Origin: Diploscapter coronatus
Lineage: Eukaryota; Nematoda; Chromadorea; Rhabditida; Rhabditidae
DNA length: 64,000 bases
NCBI GenBank assembly: GCA_964036155.1
Contig: OZ038423.1
Coordinates: forward strand, 48,809,249-48,873,248
Reading direction: 5' to 3'
Under the pieces are notes generated by a model. That model made no database searches. It worked only from the letters and a program-made list of their open reading frames with translations, and had not been told where the DNA came from. How positions within the stretch are numbered: the first letter of the stretch is position 1; each line of letters starts with the position of its first letter. Shown in pieces: positions 37,841 to 51,500 of this stretch. Made by a program: the position numbers and the translations under genes.

Positions 37841-37940
37841 TAGAAAAAGACACCGGGACACCAGTTAGAAAAGACACCACTTTTTCTAAGAAATAGTATG
37901 AGAGAGAAAAAAAGATAGGCAAAAGTGGTGTCTTTTTCTA
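37841..37940. repeat. Hairpin-forming repeat, three copies of one motif
   Basis: TAGAAAAAGACACC occurs at 37841-37854. A close direct copy is at 37866-37884 (TAGAAAAGACACCACTTTT), and an inverted copy is at 37921-37940 (AAAAGTGGTGTCTTTTTCTA). The second and third can pair over about 19 bp around a 36-nt loop. It begins directly after the stop codon of the preceding gene, so it may lie in its 3' UTR. Confidence 0.75.
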
Positions 37941-38680
37941 GGAGCCTTTTTTGGTGATAGAGAAGACAGTTGATCTCCGAATTATTCAAATCACAATGTG
38001 CTCATACTTACATTCCTTTGAAACGTACGCAAATTTTCATTTCTATAGTTTGTAATTTTTCTATATCATCGATTTTTGATAATAAGAAATGATGTGGATC
38101 ATTCTTGGAGTTCACATAAAATTTTCACCATTAGGAAGGTTCAAGCGACAACTAGATAGCATTGTCGTTGAAGATAGGAAAAGAATTAGAAATTGAAAAT
38201 ATCGTTAATATTCAGAGATTCAAGAAACCAGAAGAAAAGTGAGAAAATGTTAGGAAAGAAGAAGAAGAAATAGCGTTAAGATTTTAGAGAGTCAAAGACT
38301 TAGAGAATAATGTTTAGAGAAGGAAGGAAGGAAGAAGCTCAATTCCGGACAGGTTCTGCGATGATTCTGACCGGTCCACGCAAGGAGCCAACAAAGAGAG
38401 GGCACATGCTAAAGCTGATGAGATAGCACAGGAGTTATAGAGGGAAAGAGAATCAGAAGATGAAGAAATAGTGGAGTGAGAAAGGAGAAAATATTATGGA
38501 AAATGAATAGAGCGGAAGATAGAGAAAGGTTAAGTAGAGAAATAGTGTGGGAGAAGTGCTAGAGAAAGAAGAAGCTAAACATTCTGATGGCATGATTCAT
38601 GAAGTCAACCCTCTTGTGCTCCTGAAGGCAAACTTACCTACTCTCGAAAGATCTCTCTCTCTAATGCTTTAGTATAGACT

Positions 38681-38865
38681 GAGAAAAACGTCGGGAATAA
38701 TTCCCGTTTATTGTATTTGGGAGTTATCTGAGTGTTCTACTATGAATCCTTCTCCTGTGTTATAGCGTGGGTGGAGAAAAACGGCTGTGATAGTTTTCGC
38801 CTGTATCTGGGAGTAATCTGAATGGGCTATTGTATGAAGAAGCAGTCCATTGACAAGTACCAGCC
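38681..38865. repeat. Imperfect direct repeat, unit about 93 bp
   Basis: GAGAAAAACG followed by similar sequence starts at 38681 and again at 38774. Shared downstream blocks include GTATTTGGGAGTTATCTGA versus GTATCTGGGAGTAATCTGA. The copies are clearly diverged. No TIR or coding capacity was noticed. Confidence 0.45.
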
Positions 38866-41137
38866 CTTGAACAATGCCCTAGGGGTTGAGGACAGGTCGC
38901 ATGCATTACGTGCCTGCTAGAATAGAACGATTAGCGTTACGATGTGTACCGTGACTTTTATTAGTGCTTTTGGTTTTATCATATACGTTTCAGTGTTTCG
39001 CATAGCCTACTGTTCTTCTCTTTCCTTACATTTACGAACAGTCCATCATCTATCTATCAATAGTTCTAAAACGGATTTTCGCGAATAAATTGATTCAGCA
39101 TTAGATAAAGATAATATCTTATCTGAAAAAAGCCGTGTTTCAATTTTTTCCTCATGTGAAATCATTTCTGTTCAATAATATAGGGGTTTAGCTAATTTTT
39201 TGCCAAAATTTACAAATCCACCTGTCAGGGAGTAGATCTCACGTACCCTCTTGTACTTTATACTCTTCTCTGAATCTTCTAGCTTCAAGCACCGTCAAAT
39301 TCAGAACCCAGACTTCTTTGTAGACTCTAAACAACTTGATCATTCTCATATCCGTTTTCAAAGTCAACTTTAAGAGCTTTCAAAATCGTTGCAAATTTCG
39401 ATTGCATGAAAAATACTATGAAAAGTGAACTTTTCATGTCTGAACGTTATTCTTCAATCATAAAATGTCATAATTCAAATATACTCTTTGAAAGATCGGG
39501 CTCAAGAATTTTAGGGCGTGTCGAATTGTTTTCTCTTTATAACCTTTCGCTCTCTGAAAGTTTTCTTCTGTAATAGACTTTTTGTACTCTTCTTAACCGC
39601 TCTTTGAAAATGCAATGTCCATTTCGTTTCTTTTCTTATTTTCATTTTGCACCCTTGACAATTTCTCGTTCTCTCTGAAAACCCGAGAGAAATCGGGGAA
39701 TTCACTCTTCGAGCCTTAGGGGAACTTTTCACTCGGTCGAGAAAAACGAGGGTCACGTCCATCAGGAGTCTAGTCGAACAGAGAAAGACAGGCCCTTAGA
39801 CGTTCACGTATCGCAGAAGTTGCGAATTATCCTCAGCCGTTTTCCAAATACTACTCTTCAACATATTACGAGAGATTTTGCAACTTTTTGTAGATTTTAT
39901 GAAATTTAGCAGACACTTTTCAAGGTAAATTTTAGTTGTTTATAGAAAGTCCTTGTAGATATTAACGTTTGGCTATCCCAGGAAAATTATATTGGGATAC
40001 TTGAAATAAAATTTCGCTTTTCCTGAAGCATACCATGGTCTTAGTTGTTGTTATCGTCTAGAAAAGCTGATCTTTAGCTGATTTGTTTTCGAATGTTCTA
40101 AAAATCCCAAAAATACACCGTCAAAAATCCTTGAAACGATCCTTAAGAGGATAGGATAATTAGTGATAAAGATCATTTTCTTGTTGAAATCCTAAAAATC
40201 CGAGAAGCATTCTCCTGGAAAAGAAAGGCTAATAATTACAATCATCAACTTCAAAGATAGTGTTGAAAATGATCTTTGAGAAGAGAAATTATCTGAAAGA
40301 AGTAGTACTCGTAGAATAGAAAAAAAGACCTAGAGATATCTAGAAATAGTACTTCTAAAGATGAGATGTGATAGAGAGAAAAAGTGACGAAGAAAAGGAC
40401 GTCGGATATTTGCACTGCGTTCGCAGCAGTGCGGAGTGCGGATGACAACGCGGAAATAGCTCTGTGAGCTGGTGAGATGTGATACGTAACATCGAGAAGG
40501 AGCTAGGACGATTCTTTTTACTCGCAATATGATTCAATATTTCTCAAAAACTACGTATCTTTTTCTCTCTACATAGCAGTAACTAATTTCTTGCCGTTTA
40601 TAAAATATTCAACTCCATTTTTTACCTCTTTTATATTACATCTATTTCGTCAATTTTTCGTTTTCCTCACTTTATCTAGACTTCATCATAGTATCTTTTA
40701 CTATTTCTTTGCATGTTTAACTGTCTTTCTTCTCCCTTGCCCTCAAATCTCTCTATGATCCTAATTTCAAGGTTTTTTCCTCTCCCCATAAGAATGCTCT
40801 TCCTATATTTCATCCAAATAGGACTAGTTTTTTCTTTTTATCTCCATCTTTGACACAGTAATCGGCTCTATCTCGTCATTTCCTCGACTTTTTCTCTCTA
40901 TCTACACTTCACGAACTCTTTTCAATTTTTTCCTTTTTTTCACTCTCTATAATCGTGAAAGTTAGAGATTATTGAAGAGTTAGAAACCTAGGAAGTTAGA
41001 CTAAATTCAGTCAAATCCATTCATCAGCTTTTAATACTCCGAAATCATATTTGAACCTTCGTTATTTGATAAGTTTCAAAATTCTAGGTGACTAAATCGA
41101 AATCTCTTTAAATAACTCTTAGTCTTTATATGCAGTT

Positions 41138-41275
41138 TGTAAATGACGGAATGACGAAATGCAAAATTCCGAAATGACGCAACGCTTTCTTGTAATTGAC
41201 AAAATGACGAAATGATCTTTTTCCATACTATTTCTCTCTTCTCTTACTCTCTAACACGGCATTCCGTCATTTACA
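41138..41275. mobile_element. MITE-like element with 16-bp terminal inverted repeats
   Basis: TGTAAATGACGGAATG at 41138-41153 is exactly inverted at 41260-41275. The interior contains further TGACGAAATGA blocks and a CTATTTCTCTCTTC stretch that resembles the interior of the element at 59261-59374, so the two probably belong to one family. No coding capacity. Confidence 0.7.
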
Positions 41276-43942
41276 GGTTTTCTGTTTTATATTGTGCCAT
41301 AAATGACCAGTAAATTAAAAATGTTTCAAAACTTTTGATAATCCATAAAGATGTAGGATGGGATTTTTTTTGGAACTTCTTGCAAAAATTATTTATCTCC
41401 TTGCAAATGTTCTATGTTGGTTCCTAGCGTGTTGACCCTAGAAATTATAACGTTCTGTGTCATGATATGTTTCGTAAATACGCTCACTTCTTTATGCATA
41501 CAATGCTCTCAATCAGCACGGTTGACAAAGCCAAACAAAATTTCTTCTTTTCTGGATATATTTCAAAATTTAGTACATTACTTCATTTGTAAGTGATGAT
41601 TACTTCAATCTTGGTGAAGGAATTCACGAAACCAAAATAAAAAAGAACAATCAAAACCTATTTGACTTTTTATTATCGCTCATTTAAGGCAAAGTTAATA
41701 TCTAAAAATGCTTTCTCGTTGCTGATATTTAGTCTTGCATCTTTTTATCCTCACAACCACCTACTATGTTAATTTTGCTCTTTTCTTCTTTTTTCCCGCC
41801 AACTCTCATCATCTTATCGTTTGTTACGTCACCATCGCGTTCTGCACATAATCTTTAACACCTACATATTCCTAATTTCTGTATTTCAGTCGTTTTTCCT
41901 CGTTTTTTCCCTATTTTCCATACTATCTCCTTTTTCTCATTTCTTTTACCTCTCTTTATTCTTCTGGCTCTCTAATTGGCAATCCTGTCTGATGTTTAGC
42001 GCTGGCGCTTCTCGCTTTTGCCTTAGGCACACTTGGCAGCGTAATTCTTTGTATGTTTTCTTTTCCGTCTCTGTAATTTGTCCGTACTATTTCGTCTGAG
42101 TACAGTACTAGCTATTGCATTTGAGCGTGTGTGTGACTTTTCTTCTTTATTCTCTTTGTAAGCAGAATTACCTCCTCATTCTTTGTTAGCATTCGGGCGA
42201 AATTTTCTGGCATTTGAGCGCGCCAGTGCAGTTAGAGCAATTAATGATTCATGCTCGTGTACGCAAATATGCAGCCTCTTCTTTGTTTTATCAAACAAAA
42301 CTATTCTCGTTGATCTGGAACATTTATTTATTAGGGAAAAGCGAGACTTTTAAAATGTAACTCGACATTTTTAGGGCATAGATTACTGTTGATATTTTTC
42401 GAATTGATCTAGCGAAATTTTGAATCATATTTTTTTAAATTGAAAAAAAAACGAAATAAAAAATGTCCAAAAGTCATTTCTCCTCTCTGTAAACTGACCT
42501 GTGTGTTTTGACTGGTTTTTAACTTTTGCGATTTCATTCTCCTCTTCTCGTTCGTTGAGTACCTGTAAATGACTGCAAATAGCCTCTGCAAAATGCTCGA
42601 ATTGTGTGCAAAGAAACATTTTTTACCTCGGGGAACTTCACTTTCTATGCTCTTTCTTTCTTTCGAAATTGTATCATCGTGAGTTCACTTATTCTTTGAA
42701 TTACCAACACTCCAATTTGGGTAACGATACTTCGAAATACGATGTAGTGGAAAGATTGAACTTTGATGCTAATTTTATTATAGGATGTTACCATATTCAT
42801 GATTTTAACTGGTTACTGTAATAATCTTCATAATATATCATTCATCTGCAATTTGATTCAAAATATAGGATTATGTTTCATTTTTCTGCTTGGTAAAGAT
42901 ACATTTTCGAAAGATTCTTCTCAAAGCCTACTTTAACATTTAAAATAGTGTTCCTCCACAATGACATAAAAATTTGACCTCTCTTTTTTCCTTCCTCGAT
43001 GACAAATTGTGCTCTGTTCAAATTCTTCCGTACCGTTCTTCTATTCACCGTCTGCCCTTTCCATTTCCTTCCCGTATCAGCTCGTCGTTTCCTGTGTCTT
43101 TGTGCATTCTTCCTTCTGTGGACTTGCTCCTTTGCGCGTCGTTCCACAATTTCCCTGCCCTGTTTTTGCATTTGTTTGTCGAGAAGATCGAATTTCATCT
43201 GACCGCTTGAGTTGGGTGGGTTGCTTTCATCCAAACGAAGCGCACATTTTTCCTGATTTTTCTTCCGTTTCTCAATTTTCCCTACTCTCTAATCATATAG
43301 TTTTTTCTCTAATTCTCCTAATTTCACTACATTTTGACCGACCTATCACATTTTCTTTCACTTTCCTTCACTTCTCTTATTTTATCGTAGCCTCTAAAAG
43401 TGAATTTTTCTCTAATTCTCAAATTTAAAGCATAGTCTGACCGATCTCACTATTTCTGCGCATTTTTTATGTCTGATTAACGCTGATCGAAAATGTGCCC
43501 TGGCCATTAGACTTTGCTTCCGTATGGAAACAGGATGGAAGAATGATGAAAAAGAAAAAGACAATTTGTTTCAGGGTCAAATTTTCGTGAGTACGTGCAA
43601 ATTTGGATCCACTATAATTCAAATTTTAGTCAAGATCTTCTTACTAGCAATGAACTCAGATAATCATTTTTGTTTTCCATTGCATTTTCTATCCACTTTC
43701 CTGAAACGTCGAAATTTTAAAGATTTCATTCGAATTTTGCATCATAGTTTACAATATTTTTATACAGAGTAAAAATAGGGGTTAATCAAAGAATTAGGCA
43801 TTGCGACTTTACAGTCGATTTTTCGAAACTTACCAAATTTTGAACATGCTTTCAATTTTTTCTTTCCAATAATTTTCTCACTGATCTTTCATCGATCTTT
43901 GTTCTCAATTAGACGGATAACTCCTACTGAAGTAAAGAAGTA

Positions 43943-44229
43943 CCCTCGCGCTCCGAGGAACTTGTACAAAAAGGGGCGGAGTTTTGGCTCTGCAACCGTC
44001 CCCGCACTGTCTTCCCCATGCTATTGTCTTCTTTTCCTCTCTCCGTTCTCCTCACTCTCTCATTTCAGCGGACCGCTGCACTTCGACTGCCTCGAAAGAC
44101 GCTGTTCGTTGAAAAGAGGCAGAAAGATATAAACGAGGAGGAGAAAAGAAAAACAGCGGAAGATAGCGGAGAAAAAGAGAGAAAGGAGCGCCGCCCCCTT
44201 TTTTGTACAATCTACCCGGAACGCAAGGG
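43943..44229. mobile_element. MITE-like element with imperfect inverted repeats of about 37 bp and TA flanks
   Basis: The left arm 43943-43979 includes CTTGTACAAAAAGGGGCGG. The right arm 44191-44229 reads the same inverted with a few mismatches (CCGCCCCCTTTTTTGTACAA). Both ends abut TA, consistent with a Tc1/mariner-type target duplication. Length 287 bp, no transposase. Confidence 0.7.
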
Positions 44230-45578
44230 TAGAGAACTAATTATTTTACCATACATCACTTTTTTCGAAACATTAAAACCCTCAAAATTATCTCGGTCTT
44301 ATTATTATCGCTCTCTTTTTTGTCCTTTCCCACCCCCTTATTCATTCTGTAGTGCTTCTTGACGGTGCTTCGCGTCATGCCTTTGTTTGGTGAGGCTCGT
44401 TCGATTTTGTCAGAAAATCGAACGCTCCTTTCTCTCTCTTCCCTCTTTTCTTCACTTTCTTTATCTCTATTATCCTCTACTTGACTTTTCCCATTTCCTT
44501 GCGTTTTGCTCAAATCTGTTCTCGAAAGAATTCCGTCTTTCTAGGGCCTAAATCATTGATTTGAAAGGACTATTTCGTTCCGACTCAGAGTATTTTTTGT
44601 ATCTTATGATCCTTTAAAAATTAGAGAGCTACTTTCAACGAATTGTTTCATTATTTATTTACTTCAATCTGTCTATTTTCTGAAACACAATATCAACATA
44701 GCTTTCTCTTCATTTGAAAGTCTTGAGAAACTTAGTTATTCAAGGTTTGTAACGAAGTATCGCTCTTTATTGTTTTTCCTAAATCCTTCAAATTTTTGCA
44801 GCACACTTTCAAAAATACTTGATCTTCACGAGTTTTATTTATTTCTTATATTTACTTTGCAAAATTTTCAATCTTTTCAAAATTTTCTGCGTGTATTTTT
44901 GCTTTATCATGTTCCGGATCGTCTTTCCGTTTTTCCAGCGGATCTCGCTATTTCGTCATCCAATATCCTTTTATCCCTTTCATATATCTCTTGAGACCCC
45001 TCTTATTGTATGGATATCTCCTTTGTCTTTATCTTTGTCTTTCTCTTGTCTTACCTTTTCACCGTGCTACGTGCCACTTCAGATTCGCCCCGTGGGCATT
45101 TCTCTAAATCTCTTAAAAAATCCTACTATTTCCCTGATTGTATCATTTTACCGTAGTATTTCGTTTTCTAGCCTCTTCCGTCTATTAGCATGTGACTATC
45201 TATCACCAAGTAGAACGTTCTTTCGAAAAGAATGAGTAAATCCGGTGTCGATAAAGAGTACTTCATGGATTGACTTAGAATCTGGCAATATTGCTTTGAG
45301 CTCTCTGATCGGATTTTACGATAAAATCGATAATACGAATTTTATTCATTAAACCTTCAACGAAGAAAATTTCTTCTACTATGGTTTAATTCGGTTTCAA
45401 CTTTTCTCGCTCTTATTTCGCTGATTTCATTAGATGGTTACGTAATAGAAGATTCATTTTAAAAACGAAAAATGCCATAACTCATTGATTATCATGATTT
45501 TTTCAATATTTTTACTTACAATTCGCACTCTAAAAACAAACTATAGATCAACATTATGAATAAAAAAATAATTTGAGG

Positions 45579-48500
45579 ATGTGGTCTCGTCATTTTCGAC
45601 GAGTGCTGCTGATGTGCATGGCGATGGGCGTCGTCCAAACGGTCGATTCCTCGATGCCCCAGGGTGCTAATGAGGGAGGCTTCATCACTGCCATGAAAAC
45701 GCTACTCTTTGGAAGTGAACATGCTCAGGTACTCAATTGTTGTTTCCAACTATTATCGCTGCTTGGAGAGCAAAGTCTATATTCATGCAGCAACAATTAG
45801 AAATCGAGTTTAGACACGAAATAGTGAGTCGCGTAGAAGAGAAACGAAACGAATAACGTAGTTTTTACGATATCGACGTTCTTTTCAATCAATTATATAG
45901 TAGAAATATCTTAAGAATCTCATACTTTGATAGGTAATATCCTCACAATATAGGCTTGACGGAACAGATTAATCCTGAGATAATGGAATTTGGTTTCTTT
46001 TGAAGCGTAACTTGAAATTAATCCTGAAAGAATGAAAATCAATTTTATTGTTCCTGTTGGAATATTTGCCTTTCAGAACGGCTCCGCTCAAGCAGACATA
46101 ATTTACCCTCCTCCTCCCGATGTTTCATCTTTCAGGCAATATCAAACAGGTAAGATTATTTTTTATTTAATAATTTTCTCCCATAATTTCAAGACAGCAT
46201 TTCCCCTTACGATAACTTTCACTGGCTCACTTCTTGAAACGTATCCATCCGCAGCTTTATCGACCATTTTCTTGATATAGTCTGACCGGATCGGATTTGT
46301 GCCCGTGTTTTCTTTGGCAGATCACTTTATCCACTCCAATCTCACTAATATCCCTTCTTCTCTATCTTTATTCTGTCTTGTTATCTTATCTTTTGTCGGC
46401 CAGCTTAGAGAGCCGCATCCCCAAGTTAGCCACTTGAAAATGGACATCCTATCAACAGAAGCAAAAGCGGCCGAACAAAGAAAAACCTGAACAGTTTTCG
46501 AAGATTTTTGCGGGATTTGTCCAATGTACGTTCTTTCACAGAGCGACTTGGAACTTCGAATGATAAACGATGAAGCGAGACTTCCGATCAAGTTTAATAT
46601 TTTAAAACGCAATAAATCTCCCTTATTGTAGTTGGTTCGAACCATTAGTTCTTACAATGTTTCGAAGCATACATTATTAGTTTTATGTCGAAAAATATTG
46701 GTTAGGAGCTATTATCACCCCCCAGAGGTTCATCACGCGGACTGAAATCTTTCATTTTTCGCTATGTTCAAGCAAAATTTTTAAGCATACATAGTCTTTT
46801 CCGACGTCATCTGCAGGATAGCTTCTGAAAACACATTAGATGAGTAAAATGGCATACTATTCGTAGTCACATTATCACAATTTTGGAACATAATCACTAC
46901 CAACTTTCCTACTCATCGCATATTTCCCACGCCTAGCTCAAGAATACATTCTTCGTTATGAGTAATACAACCGGAATCTAGAAAATCCCAGTTTTTCTCT
47001 TCCCGCATTGATCTTTCGGTATTTTGACAGACAATGACACAGCAAATGCTCGAAAAAAAACGCTTATTTTGTTTGTTTGATGAAGCGATCAATTTCCCTA
47101 TTTCTCCTCTTGAAATGTGGGTGAAATCGAACCAGACTCTTTTCTGCAAAAAAAAAGAGTGACAATGACCGGCACAACGACATACCGCTTAGCCATTTGA
47201 CCAGCTCAATAGCGCACTTCAGGGTGGGATTATCAGATCAATTGAGGAAAAAGTGAATTCCCAGATTCAAGGAGTTTTTGAATGATGTTGGAAAAATAGG
47301 TGAATTTTAGGTCGATCAATACCATCCGGCGAAAGTTGTGCGCTACCACGACAAATCGGTACCGGACCGTACAGGATACCGAGATGGTAAAAAAGAGTTT
47401 TATATGAACTAGAGAATAGTCTGTATTGGAATTGAAATGAAATTTCGTTATCACTATTTGGAAATTTCTGGAAAATAGTAAATTGAAAAAAAAAAAACAT
47501 AATTTTGCGAACTATTTTTGTATGATAAAGGCAGCGTTAGGAATTTGTTGAGTCAAGAATAAGTTGATCTTCATTTCAATTTTGTTGAAACTTATTTCTG
47601 GAGCGCTAATTTGACAAAATGATCTATATTTCGTCAACTTTGAATATAAAAATTTTATAAAATGGAAAAATCAAGGTACTACAACCCTGTCCGCGGTCGT
47701 TGCGAGTTGTTCTATTGGTCGGGTTGCTGCGGAAATGGAAACAATTTCCAGACCTTCCAAACTTGCCAGAACACCTGTGAAGGTTAGATTTTAAAAACTT
47801 TTGAAGGCTCGAAAAATGGTTTCAGAAGAAAAATGTTATTCAATTTTGCAGTGATTTCCTTATAATTCATATTTCAGTGGTTCGGAAAAAGCGTGGAGGT
47901 GCGTTAGAAAATTTCCTCGAAAAGTGTTGTGAAATATTGAGTTTTCACTTTCGTATTAATTGTCTTCTTTCAAGTCTAGAACTTTTCCATGCTATTTCTA
48001 TCTGAATTTTACCGTATCTTCTAGAAATAACATGACAGAGATTGAATAGATAGAGGAAATAATATATAACTCAAAAATTCTTTTCAAAACTTCTATGATA
48101 ACCTCCACGCGTTTTTCGAAACACTACCTCATCATAACGACGTTCATTCTATCGTTTGATGTTGAAGTTTCCCAACTTATGTCAAATCATTTCTTCAATT
48201 CACAAGTTTCCAAATCATAATAGAGTGGTTTTGATGGGTTTGAACTTACAAAACGTGTTTCCATAAATTACATATTTCAGAAAATATCATAACTTTGGAA
48301 AGTAAGCATATTGTTCAATAGTTTATTGTAGAGTGGTTTATTTTCGGCCAAAATTTCATTTCATTTCGCATCATAGATTTGTCACGTTTGCGTCAAATTT
48401 GTCAAGTTTCCTATTTTTGGCATCACAAATATTTTCAAGCTCATGCACAAATCAATCGTTGTCTCTTTTTTCAAGTCAAAAATTTCATTTTTGCACATAC

Positions 48501-51500
48501 GAAACTTCCAAAGCTCATGCACAATTCGATCATCTTTAGTCACCTCGCAGAACACTGCACAGTCGCCTCTCTTCGCTGAGATCGAGTTGATCTTCAAGCC
48601 CTCTTCCGGGACGGGACCTGGGACGGCTCACTACCTGACTGCGACGCAGAGCTCTGTCTCGTGCTCGTGTTGCATGCGTCCTTACTCTGAGGGGTATGGC
48701 ACGTACCTGCTACCGAAGTACTATTACAACGCTGCCGATTCGCAATGCAGGCCCTTCGTCTACCGCGGACAGGGCGGATTTGGGAACGTGTTTGACTCCG
48801 AACAACAGTGCCAGGCGTCCTGTTCCAATTTCGTCCAGTCTCTGCCCGCAGTCATCGTTCCGCCGCCTGCCCTACCGCCAGCAATCACATCGACGCTGCC
48901 GTCAATACAACCAAGCCCTCAGATACAGATCAACTTCGCTACACCACAGCCCGAATTGATTCCTCCGACGATCATCCCCATATTCGAGCCACCCCCGACT
49001 CTGGCACCACCACCACTTCCGACGCCTATGATGATCCCAATGACGATGACGCCCTACCAGCCACCAGGTGCCAACAGTGTGCACTCATTTCCCCCAGAAC
49101 AAGTTCATTTCCCATCCAATCCGGTTTCCCCAGCTTCGGCTTTTCGAGCATTTTATTTCGTGTTCCATTTCCTTGATTTCGCTTATTCCATTTTATCATT
49201 TTGGCTTTCATTATCAAGTGTGTAGCTTATTAAGTCAAGCCATAATCAAAGTACCATGCAAGGGCAAATTTTCTGCTTTCAAAGCATCTAAATTTGCTCC
49301 GTTAATGACAACGCTAAAAATTCCGACAACACACAGCTCCGCATCGTTGAAGACAAGCATATTTCTGTCAACATGACTGTCTTCTCCGATATTTAAAAAA
49401 CGCTTTATTAATTATTTTATTTAAAAAGCGTGTAGTGTTTTGACGTGTTTTCAGTTGATCCATGTTCGCAGGACAAGGAGCCAGGAGTGGGCGCGAAGCA
49501 GCTGCAAAGGTACTTCTTCAACAAACTCACCCAGATGTGCGAGTCGTTCGTCTATTTCGGCTCGGCTGCGAACAGGAACAACTTCGTCACCCTCGAGGAC
49601 TGCCAACAACAATGTCCAGGTTCTCAAATTGGTTGTACAACAGGGACATGGTGCATGAGGAGAACCTTCTTCTTCGGTTTGTATGGGATTGACTAACCAA
49701 GATCCGCTAGGGCGCATTTATACTTCGCTAGCGCACACGCGTGCACGAACACGCTATTATCTCTGTGCCCTCTGATGTGCGTTCTCTATTTTTCTTCCCG
49801 CTAGTTTCGTCGTTTGCGCCTCGTGTTCATTGACGCTATTTTTCTTATCCTTTTCGCCTCACTTCTCTCCGCGTGTTACGCTCTTACATGTTCGTGCACA
49901 TTCGCGAGCAAAGTATAAACGCGCCCTTAGACATCATCGATCTATCACGATTATTGATGCAAGATTTGTTTAATCATAGCAATTTTATCTTACATCAATA
50001 AGATAGATACCACATCGTCAGCATGTTAAAGAGATTTTAAAACAACCATGATTATTTTTGAAACGCACTTGGCATTTTCATTGATACCGCCGTTCGAATT
50101 ACTAAACTGGCGTATATGTTATGGTTAATAGCCTCCATAATTTTGAAACACGCGAGAAATTCATGTGATAAATCGATGCCAAGCATCTTTCAAATAATAC
50201 TAATTGCCACTTTTTCTCATAACTAACCTAACATCATCTAAATGTCGGGTTTCATAGGTGATACGGTATAAGACGCAATTGCAAACCACTATCCACACAT
50301 TTTATTTTCACATTATTTTGTTTTGGGTCAATTTTGGTGAAGGTTTATGGATGCAAGATCGTTCATTGCATCAGAAGAAATTGCACAAGTCTCAACCCAC
50401 TTTTGTAGCTTCCCTACCAAGAAGCTGAGCTGTTTTATAGACATCGAACAGAAAGTGTTATAAATTTTAAAAGAAGATTATGGTTGCCGTTAGTTCTGAT
50501 GCAATAAACGATGAAATAACGTCATGATTTTTATTTATCGACTACTTGCAGAATCCCCGAACCCCTGTGCGATTTCGACCCCGATCAATCAAATCTCGAA
50601 CTGCCAACCAGGAAATTCTTGTGGAGGAACCAGTTACTGTCACGTCGGCGCCAATCCACAAACGACCGTGTGCTGTCCGAAACCAGGTTATTAATTGAAC
50701 ATTTTGATAGAAAGACTGGATTGAAATAAATATTATGGCTTTATGGGTATTTGAAAGTCTTGAAACTGGACGAAATATACTAATGTTCGACTAGTAGGGA
50801 TAGGAAATCATACTCTCATTTTGCATAGTGTCTCTTTAGGTTGCGAGGATGTGAAATTCTTGAATTAAATTGTTACTTGTATCGACTTTTTAAAATAAGT
50901 TCCGTAAAAATAGATAAATGAAACGTTTCATTGATACTTATTCCCCCAAGATATCGAAAGTATCTAAGTAAAAATAAAAAAACAATTTCAACTTATAAAA
51001 ATCACGATACGTTTCAGCAGCCATCGACAGATGTCAACAGCCATTGAATACCGGAGTCGGCAGCGCGAATTTACCTAGGTAAGAAGTTTTCTAAATAAAT
51101 ATCATTTGATTTCATTCGCAAGGTGTCAAGTAAAATTTGCGCGTAATTTTCATGTTTCTATTTTGTCAAAATGTATGTGAGTGTTGGAAATTTCTTGTTA
51201 TAAAAATGAGAACTGCGTTTTTGTAGTCATTATTTTATTTCAGATGGTGGTTCAACCCAGCGACCCAGTCGTGTCAGTCGTGCACTTACCAAGGCCTGCA
51301 AGGAAACGAGAACAACTTCTTGTCGCAGAACGAGTGCGAGAATGCTTGTTTGGGTAATCTATTCGATTTTAATTAACTATAGGCTTGTCTCCAATTATCA
51401 ACCATTGATTATAACATTTTCTCTTATCGAATTATGGCACATATCAAAAACTATTTGTAATAGAATCATTTCGTGAAAATTCAGCACAAAGCGACACTGC

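Larger units (their letters stand above)
37941..45578. other. 7.6 kb without a recognisable gene; strand-biased purine/pyrimidine tracts
   Basis: No exon chain or domain was found on either strand. 38200-38580 is rich in A and G on the plus strand (AGAAGAAGAAATAG, GGAAGGAAGGAAG). Much of 40.6-45.2 kb is rich in C and T (TCTTTTCTCTC-type runs), and this produces several spurious open frames. Two MITE-like elements (41138-41275, 43943-44229) and an imperfect direct repeat (38681-38865) lie within it. The right part should include the promoter of the Kunitz/lustrin gene. Confidence 0.5.

Noticed and set aside
42878..43428. Overlapping open frames on both strands (118 and 139 codons)
   Set aside because: They arise from a pyrimidine-rich tract that lacks stop codons; one side reads as Lys/Arg-rich and the other as Ser/Phe-rich, with no domain.
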